A DNA stretch of 18,772 nucleotides, taken from the NCBI GenBank assembly GCA_030618475.1, contig JAUXDG010000024.1, positions 1-18,772 on the forward strand, given 5' to 3'. The position numbers and the translations under genes are program-made. The DNA is from Gammaproteobacteria bacterium (GTDB lineage Bacteria; Pseudomonadota; Gammaproteobacteria; DSM-19610). The notes under the pieces were generated by a model. The model worked only from the letters and a program-made list of their open reading frames with translations. It did no database searches and was not told the origin of the DNA. Every line of letters begins with the position of its first letter. Position 1 is the first letter of the stretch. Positions 15,081-18,772 of this stretch are shown piece after piece.

Positions 15081-16783
15081 GCCGGCTCCTCCGAACTCTG
15101 TAACCGGGTCTGCAGCAAGGGTGCATCATCCGGCGTTACATTCAGCAGGCGCAGGGCGCCCGCCATGACCTTGGAAAATACCGGGCCCGCCACTTTGCCA
15201 CCGAAGTGTTCACCATTATTCGGTTCATCGATCATCACCACGGCAACCAGACGTGGGCGGCTGGCCGGCGCCATCCCGGCAAACACCGACAGATAGCGAT
15301 CATCGGCGTAACCACCGGCAACTGATTTATGCACGGTGCCGGTTTTACCCGCAACCCGGTAGCCCTGCACGGCCGCCAGCGGTGCGGTGCTGTCTTTCTT
15401 GACCACGGATTCCATCATTTTGCGTACCGCACGGGCAACCCGCGGTGAATATACCGTCTGCCGCTCTGCTGCCTGTTCACGCTGCAGTAAAGTAACGGGC
15501 ACCCGGTAGCCGTCATTGGCAAACACGCTGTAGGCCTGCGCCAGCTGCATACTGGTCACCGACAGACCGTAACCATAGGCCATCGTGGCTCGTTCAATAT
15601 CCCGCCAGCGATGAAAATCCGCCAAATACCCGTCTGCCTCACCGGGAAAACCGCTGGAGGTCGCAATACCGAAGCCGGCTGCCGACAAACCCTTCCAGAA
15701 ATCTTCAGGCTTCAGCGCCAGTGCAATCTTGCTGGCAGCGACATTGCTGGACTTGCGAATCACACCGGTTAAATCCAGCGTGCCGTAGTCATGCATATCA
15801 CGAATGGTGTGAACACCCACCTGAAACAGGCCAGGTGAAGTATCGATTCTGGTACCGACGGCGTAACGACCACTTTCCAGCGCAGCCGCAATAACGAACG
15901 GCTTCATGGTCGAACCCGGTTCGAAGACGTCCGTTACCGCACGATTACGCATCCTTTCGGCTTTAAGGTGTTTGCGGTTATTCGGGTTGAAGGACGGCTG
16001 ATTAACCTGGGCCAGCACCTCACCGGTCTGGTTATCCATGATCACGATAGAACCGGAACGCGCACCATGCTGCCGCACAGCCGCCTTCAACTCCCGATAC
16101 GCCAGATACTGAATGCGGCGATCGATGCTCAGTCTCAGGATTTTGCCCGGACGCGCAGAACGAATATTCTCCACATTCTCTATAATGTGCCGGCGACCAT
16201 CTTTGACGACGCGTTTGGCACCCGCTTCCCCGCTCAACCAGTCATCAAAGGCCAGTTCCACACCCTCCTGCCCTTCATCGTCGATATTGGTAAAGCCGAG
16301 CAGATGTCCGGCCACTTCACCGGCCGGGTAGTAACGGCGATACTCGCGCTGCAGGTAAACTCCCGGCCATTCCAGGTCCGTCACCTGTTGCGCCCGGTCC
16401 GGAGAAATATGGCGGCGCAGATAAACAAACTCACGGCCCTGGCGCTGGCCGAGCAGGCGCCTCACATAATCCCCATCCAGGCCCAGCAAGCGCGCCAGCC
16501 GTGACAGCTCGTTGCGGGACGCCACCAGTTCCTTGGGATTCACCCAGACCGATTGCACCGGTGTACTGATGGCCAGCGGCTCTCCGTTACGATCGGTAAT
16601 CATGCCGCGGTGTGCAGGCACCTGAACGACACGCAGGTGGCGCGCATCAGCCTGGCCCTGTAAAAACTCCCGATCGAACAGCTGCAGCTGTGCACTGCGT
16701 CCGGCCAGCACAACAAAACCGCAGAGCATCAGGCCGCCCAGCAACAGCCGGCGTGCACGACTGATAGTTGCCTTGTTATTCAT
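15077..16783 (-). CDS. ftsI: Septal peptidoglycan transpeptidase FtsI (PBP3)
   Basis: FtsI is the class B penicillin-binding protein that crosslinks septal peptidoglycan with FtsW. The 568 residues begin with a short basic tail and one membrane span (about 12-28). The pedestal domain includes HRGMITDRNGEPLA (59-71). The transpeptidase domain shows the three active-site motifs STMK (291-294, catalytic Ser291), SSN (345-347) and KTGT (480-483). These motifs look intact, so it should be a functional, beta-lactam-sensitive enzyme. The ATG at 16781-16783 overlaps the ftsL TGA by four bases. Confidence 0.98.
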   Translation of the reverse strand: MNNKATISRARRLLLGGLMLCGFVVLAGRSAQLQLFDREFLQGQADARHLRVVQVPAHRGMITDRNGEPLAISTPVQSVWVNPKELVASRNELSRLARLLGLDGDYVRRLLGQRQGREFVYLRRHISPDRAQQVTDLEWPGVYLQREYRRYYPAGEVAGHLLGFTNIDDEGQEGVELAFDDWLSGEAGAKRVVKDGRRHIIENVENIRSARPGKILRLSIDRRIQYLAYRELKAAVRQHGARSGSIVIMDNQTGEVLAQVNQPSFNPNNRKHLKAERMRNRAVTDVFEPGSTMKPFVIAAALESGRYAVGTRIDTSPGLFQVGVHTIRDMHDYGTLDLTGVIRKSSNVAASKIALALKPEDFWKGLSAAGFGIATSSGFPGEADGYLADFHRWRDIERATMAYGYGLSVTSMQLAQAYSVFANDGYRVPVTLLQREQAAERQTVYSPRVARAVRKMMESVVKKDSTAPLAAVQGYRVAGKTGTVHKSVAGGYADDRYLSVFAGMAPASRPRLVAVVMIDEPNNGEHFGGKVAGPVFSKVMAGALRLLNVTPDDAPLLQTRLQSSEEPA

Positions 16784-17043
16784 GGCCGCAAAATCACCAC
16801 CTGTCGTGGCCCGGGAATTTGCATACCCAAGCGCTCGCGTGCCGCATTTTCGACCTTGCCGTGAGTGGTATGTGTACTTTGCTCAAGCTGCAACTGCCCC
16901 CACTCCACGTTCATTGCATCCCGCGCCGTTTCCAGCGCCTGCAACTCAATAAACAGTTTGCGGCTCTGGTGTTTCGCATAAGCCACAGCGATCGCCGTTG
17001 AGATTGCTGCCAGCAGTAACAGGGGTAATAACAATGACTTCAT
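16780..17043 (-). CDS. ftsL: Cell division protein FtsL
   Basis: FtsL is a small bitopic membrane protein that forms a periplasmic coiled coil with FtsB and, with FtsQ, regulates FtsW-FtsI activity. The 87 residues show one membrane span at about 3-22 (SLLLPLLLLAAISTAIAVAY), a helical heptad-like region to about residue 56 (RKLFIELQALETARDAMNVE), and the conserved C-terminal ENAARERLGMQIPGPRQVVIL segment. The sequence is divergent, as usual for FtsL, but size, topology and position between rsmH and ftsI make the call firm. The ATG overlaps the rsmH TGA by four bases, and GGAG lies about eight bases upstream. Confidence 0.94.
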   Translation of the reverse strand: MKSLLLPLLLLAAISTAIAVAYAKHQSRKLFIELQALETARDAMNVEWGQLQLEQSTHTTHGKVENAARERLGMQIPGPRQVVILRP

Positions 17044-17969
17044 GCCAGCCGCTCCGCTACACGCAAAACTGCACTTCGAGCACGCGGATTATTCTGCACC
17101 TCAATCCTGTCGGCGCGAATCTGCTTACCCACAGGCTTCAATCTGGGCATATATTCTGCCGGCATTACCGGTAAGTCGGGTGGCAACTGGGGCCCCCGAT
17201 ACTGATCACGAATGAAGCGTTTAACGATACGGTCTTCCAGAGAATGGAAACTGATCACCGCCAGTCGCCCGCCTGGCGCCAGCGCCTCAACCACCTGCGG
17301 CAATACCGACTGCAGCTCTTCCAGCTCATGGTTAATAAAAATCCGGATAGCCTGAAAACTTCGTGTCGCCGGATGTTTTTTGAAATCACGACCGGGGACC
17401 GCGGCAGCAATCAATCGAGCCAGCCGGGAAGTCGTGGTAATGGGAGATTCGCCCCGAATAGCAACAATAGACCTGGCAATCCTTCGTGAACAACGCTCTT
17501 CCCCATACCTCCAGAGCACGTCTGCTATATCCCGCTCCGATGCAGCGGCGAGCCATTCACTGGCGCTGATACCCGCCTGCGGGTTCATGCGCATATCCAG
17601 AGGCCCCTCGTTGAGGAAACTGAATCCACGCTCAGCATCATCCAGCTGCGGTGACGACACCCCGAGATCCAGCAGCACTCCGTCCACTTTGCCCTGCCAA
17701 CCCAGTTCTGACACAACAGTTCCAAGATTTCCAAAGCTCCCGTGGCGCATAATCAGGCGTGACTCTCCCCTGAAACGGTCTGCCGCAAACTCCAGCGCAT
17801 CGGGATCTTTATCAAATGCCAACAACTGTCCCTGCCCCCCCAACCTTTCCAGTAGTGCTGCTGAATGCCCGCCACGCCCAAAAGTCCCGTCGATGTACAA
17901 ACCGTCCGACTTTATCTTTAGTGCGTCCAGTACCTGGTCCAGCAGTACCGGGCGGTGCAACTCGCTCAT
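17040..17969 (-). CDS. rsmH: 16S rRNA (cytosine-1402-N4)-methyltransferase RsmH (MraW)
   Basis: RsmH methylates N4 of C1402 in 16S rRNA, in the ribosomal P site, using S-adenosylmethionine. The 309 residues (from ATG 17967-17969) show HRPVLLDQVLDAL at the start, the SAM-binding loop DGTFGRGGHS (27-36), DKDPDAL (53-59), DLGVSSPQLD (101-110), FKKHPATRSFQAIRI and ISFHSLEDRIVKRF. A TTG one codon upstream (17970-17972) is less likely. There is no convincing Shine-Dalgarno: the 18 bases between the mraZ stop and the ATG consist largely of a sequence resembling the MITE end found near ftsZ. Translation may rely on coupling to mraZ (inference). Confidence 0.98.
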   Translation of the reverse strand: MSELHRPVLLDQVLDALKIKSDGLYIDGTFGRGGHSAALLERLGGQGQLLAFDKDPDALEFAADRFRGESRLIMRHGSFGNLGTVVSELGWQGKVDGVLLDLGVSSPQLDDAERGFSFLNEGPLDMRMNPQAGISASEWLAAASERDIADVLWRYGEERCSRRIARSIVAIRGESPITTTSRLARLIAAAVPGRDFKKHPATRSFQAIRIFINHELEELQSVLPQVVEALAPGGRLAVISFHSLEDRIVKRFIRDQYRGPQLPPDLPVMPAEYMPRLKPVGKQIRADRIEVQNNPRARSAVLRVAERLA

Positions 17970-17974
17970 CAAGA

Positions 17975-17993
17975 CCAGGAGCCTGTCCTAGAG
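17975..17993. repeat. MITE terminal-repeat-like sequence spanning the mraZ stop codon
   Basis: Read on the minus strand, 17993-17975 matches bases 568-586, the right end of the MITE-like element beyond ftsZ plus two flanking bases, at 17 of 19 positions, including 14 in a row (GGACAGGCTCCTGG). It contains the mraZ TAG (17988-17990) and the space in which the rsmH ribosome binding site would be expected. It may be a solitary end left by excision or deletion of a related element. A 14-base match somewhere in a window this size can arise by chance, so identity as a repeat remnant is only suggested by its agreement with the terminal repeat. Confidence 0.35.
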
Positions 17994-18440
17994 AGTCAGC
18001 GTTTCAAGCGGGTGAGGCGCACCATCTTTTTCCTCATGAGCACCCATCCAGCCGCTACCGATATGCTCCCAGGTCTCCTCGTTCCATATTTCAAATTTCT
18101 TGCCTACACCGACCAGCGACACCCCCTTCTCGAGGCCGGCAAAGTCACGCAAACGAGGGGCAATCAGAATGCGCCCATTGCCATCCATCTCTACCTCGGT
18201 GGCATAACCCACCAGCATGCGCTGCATATCGCGGGTACGGCGGTCCTGATTGGGGGTACGAATCAGCTGGAGCTCGATGTCTTCCCACTCAGGCTGTGGG
18301 TACAGCAACAGGCAGCCATCGACGTGCACGGTCAAAACCAGCCGACCGTCAAAACGCTCGGTAATCAATCCCCGGTAGCGGGTTGGCAACGCCAACCGCC
18401 CCTTGGCATCCAGCTTGACTGAGCTACCACCGCGGAACAT
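17988..18440 (-). CDS. mraZ: Transcriptional regulator MraZ
   Basis: MraZ is a double SpoVT/AbrB-fold DNA-binding protein that forms ring oligomers and represses the dcw promoter in bacteria where it has been tested. The 150 residues carry both DxxxR repeats: KLDAKGRLALPTRYR (Asp11, Arg15) and EMDGNGRILIAPRLR (Asp86, Arg90). The C-terminal tail (HPLETLTL) is poorly conserved in the family. The ATG at 18438-18440 has a G-rich ribosome binding site (GGGGG, 18445-18449) about four bases upstream. It is the first gene of the cluster and lies just downstream of three sites matching the known MraZ box, so autoregulation is likely. Confidence 0.98.
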   Translation of the reverse strand: MFRGGSSVKLDAKGRLALPTRYRGLITERFDGRLVLTVHVDGCLLLYPQPEWEDIELQLIRTPNQDRRTRDMQRMLVGYATEVEMDGNGRILIAPRLRDFAGLEKGVSLVGVGKKFEIWNEETWEHIGSGWMGAHEEKDGAPHPLETLTL

Positions 18441-18466
18441 TAGACCCCCTTCGACCTCCCTTTATT

Positions 18467-18491
18467 ACCACTATTACCCACTTGCCCCCAC
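18467..18491 (-). promoter_or_regulatory. MraZ operator: three GTGGG-type boxes at 10-bp spacing
   Basis: On the minus strand, boxes GTGGG (18487-18491), GTGGG (18477-18481) and GTGGT (18467-18471) are separated by exactly five bases each. This matches the established MraZ recognition pattern of GTGGG-like repeats with 5-bp spacers. The boxes lie just downstream of the promoter's -10 element, over the expected transcription start and initial transcribed region, a position suited to repression. They begin 27 bases upstream of the mraZ ATG. Confidence 0.9.
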
Positions 18492-18499
18492 TTTTTAAC

Positions 18500-18528
18500 A
18501 CTATAGGTAGGAATTCTCCACCCGTCAA
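18500..18528 (-). promoter_or_regulatory. Sigma70-type promoter of the dcw cluster (Pmra)
   Basis: The -35 element TTGACG (18523-18528) and -10 element TATAGT (18500-18505) each differ from consensus at one position and are separated by the optimal 17 bases. Transcription would start near 18493, about 53 bases upstream of the mraZ ATG, and run through the whole minus-strand cluster. The MraZ boxes directly follow the -10. No other equally good promoter was noticed inside the cluster by eye, though internal promoters, common before ftsQAZ in other bacteria, cannot be excluded. Confidence 0.85.
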
Positions 18529-18772
18529 GATAGAAAAGGGAAATTCCTGCTTTAGGGACAGTCACTTAGCGCTACAGGGCGGGGTGGGAACAAGTCATAA
18601 GAAACACTGATTTCATCATTGAATTGGAAATCAGTAGGTTGGTGCGACTTGCTCAAAAACTGCTCGAACTTCGGGCAAAAAAATATGTATTATTAAAATT
18701 ATTTATATAAGCACTAACTGATTACATGGATAATTCCAATTGGGGACAGACCACGATTTTTTAGAAAATGGC
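18529..18772. other. Gene-free upstream flank with mobile-element-like remnants
   Basis: No coding frame is supported here. GGGACAG occurs twice in direct orientation, at 18555-18561 and 18743-18749; the second lies in GGGGACAGACCACG. That motif resembles sequences I associate with REP elements and IS200-like (RAYT) transposase loci in gammaproteobacteria, from memory and unverified. An imperfect palindrome lies at 18591-18651, and 18666-18720 is strongly AT-rich compared with the cluster. The feature beginning near 18740 probably continues beyond the window. Confidence 0.5.
18591..18651. repeat. Imperfect palindrome upstream of the dcw promoter
   Basis: The inner arms 18606-18614 (ACTGATTTC) and 18627-18635 are perfect 9-bp inverted repeats around a 12-base loop. 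The outer arms 18591-18596 (CAAGTC) and 18646-18651 are perfect 6-bp inverted repeats, with a mismatched section between. No T-run follows. It lies about 60 bases upstream of the -35 element, so it could be a terminator-like barrier, a repeat-family member or a transposon remnant. Confidence 0.6.

Noticed and set aside
1..18772. CRISPR array, tRNA or rRNA genes, or phage genes
   Set aside because: No regularly spaced direct repeats with unique spacers, no tRNA or rRNA-like segments and no phage-type proteins were seen; the window is almost fully accounted for by the dcw genes.

Overview
The window is dominated by a complete, tightly packed division and cell wall (dcw) cluster, all on the minus strand and read from right to left: mraZ, rsmH, ftsL, ftsI, murE, murF, mraY, murD, ftsW, murG, murC, murB, ddl, ftsQ, ftsA, ftsZ. 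Gene content and order, the meso-DAP type MurE motif (DNPR), the FtsA and FtsZ sequences and the moderately high GC content point to a gammaproteobacterium. The murC-murB-ddl-ftsQ order differs from Escherichia coli, where murB lies elsewhere. I cannot name the genus.

Right flank (18441-18772): there is no gene here. The first 90 bases upstream of mraZ hold a clear sigma70-type promoter (TTGACG, 17 bases, TATAGT) followed by three MraZ boxes (GTGGG, GTGGG, GTGGT) spaced exactly 10 bp apart, so the cluster is probably autoregulated by its own first product. Further out lie an imperfect palindrome, an AT-rich stretch and GGGACAG-containing sequences that look like remnants of a mobile or REP-type element.

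Core (609-18440): the genes work in sequence. MurC, MurD, MurE and MurF add the stem peptide, using D-Ala-D-Ala from Ddl and UDP-MurNAc from MurB. MraY and MurG make lipid I and lipid II. FtsW and FtsI polymerise and crosslink septal peptidoglycan. FtsL, FtsQ, FtsA and FtsZ build the divisome. Most junctions are ATGA or TGATG overlaps, or stop and start codons that touch, which implies translational coupling. Two junctions break this pattern, and both contain small open reading frames with good start signals: a 57-codon basic ORF whose ends overlap both murC and murB by ATGA (5664-5837), and a 24-codon single-membrane-span ORF between mraY and murD (10986-11060), followed four bases later by a perfect 29-nt palindrome (10953-10981). 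I recognise neither small protein.

Left flank (1-608): ftsZ is not followed by lpxC, its usual neighbour in many gammaproteobacteria. Instead there is a 163-bp MITE-like element with 17-bp perfect terminal inverted repeats (422-584), a second palindromic repeat built of CACGGAA units (269-352), and the 3' end of a convergent plus-strand gene for a Mth938-like (DUF498) protein. A near copy of the MITE end (17 of 19 bases) also sits at the mraZ-rsmH junction, at the other end of the cluster.
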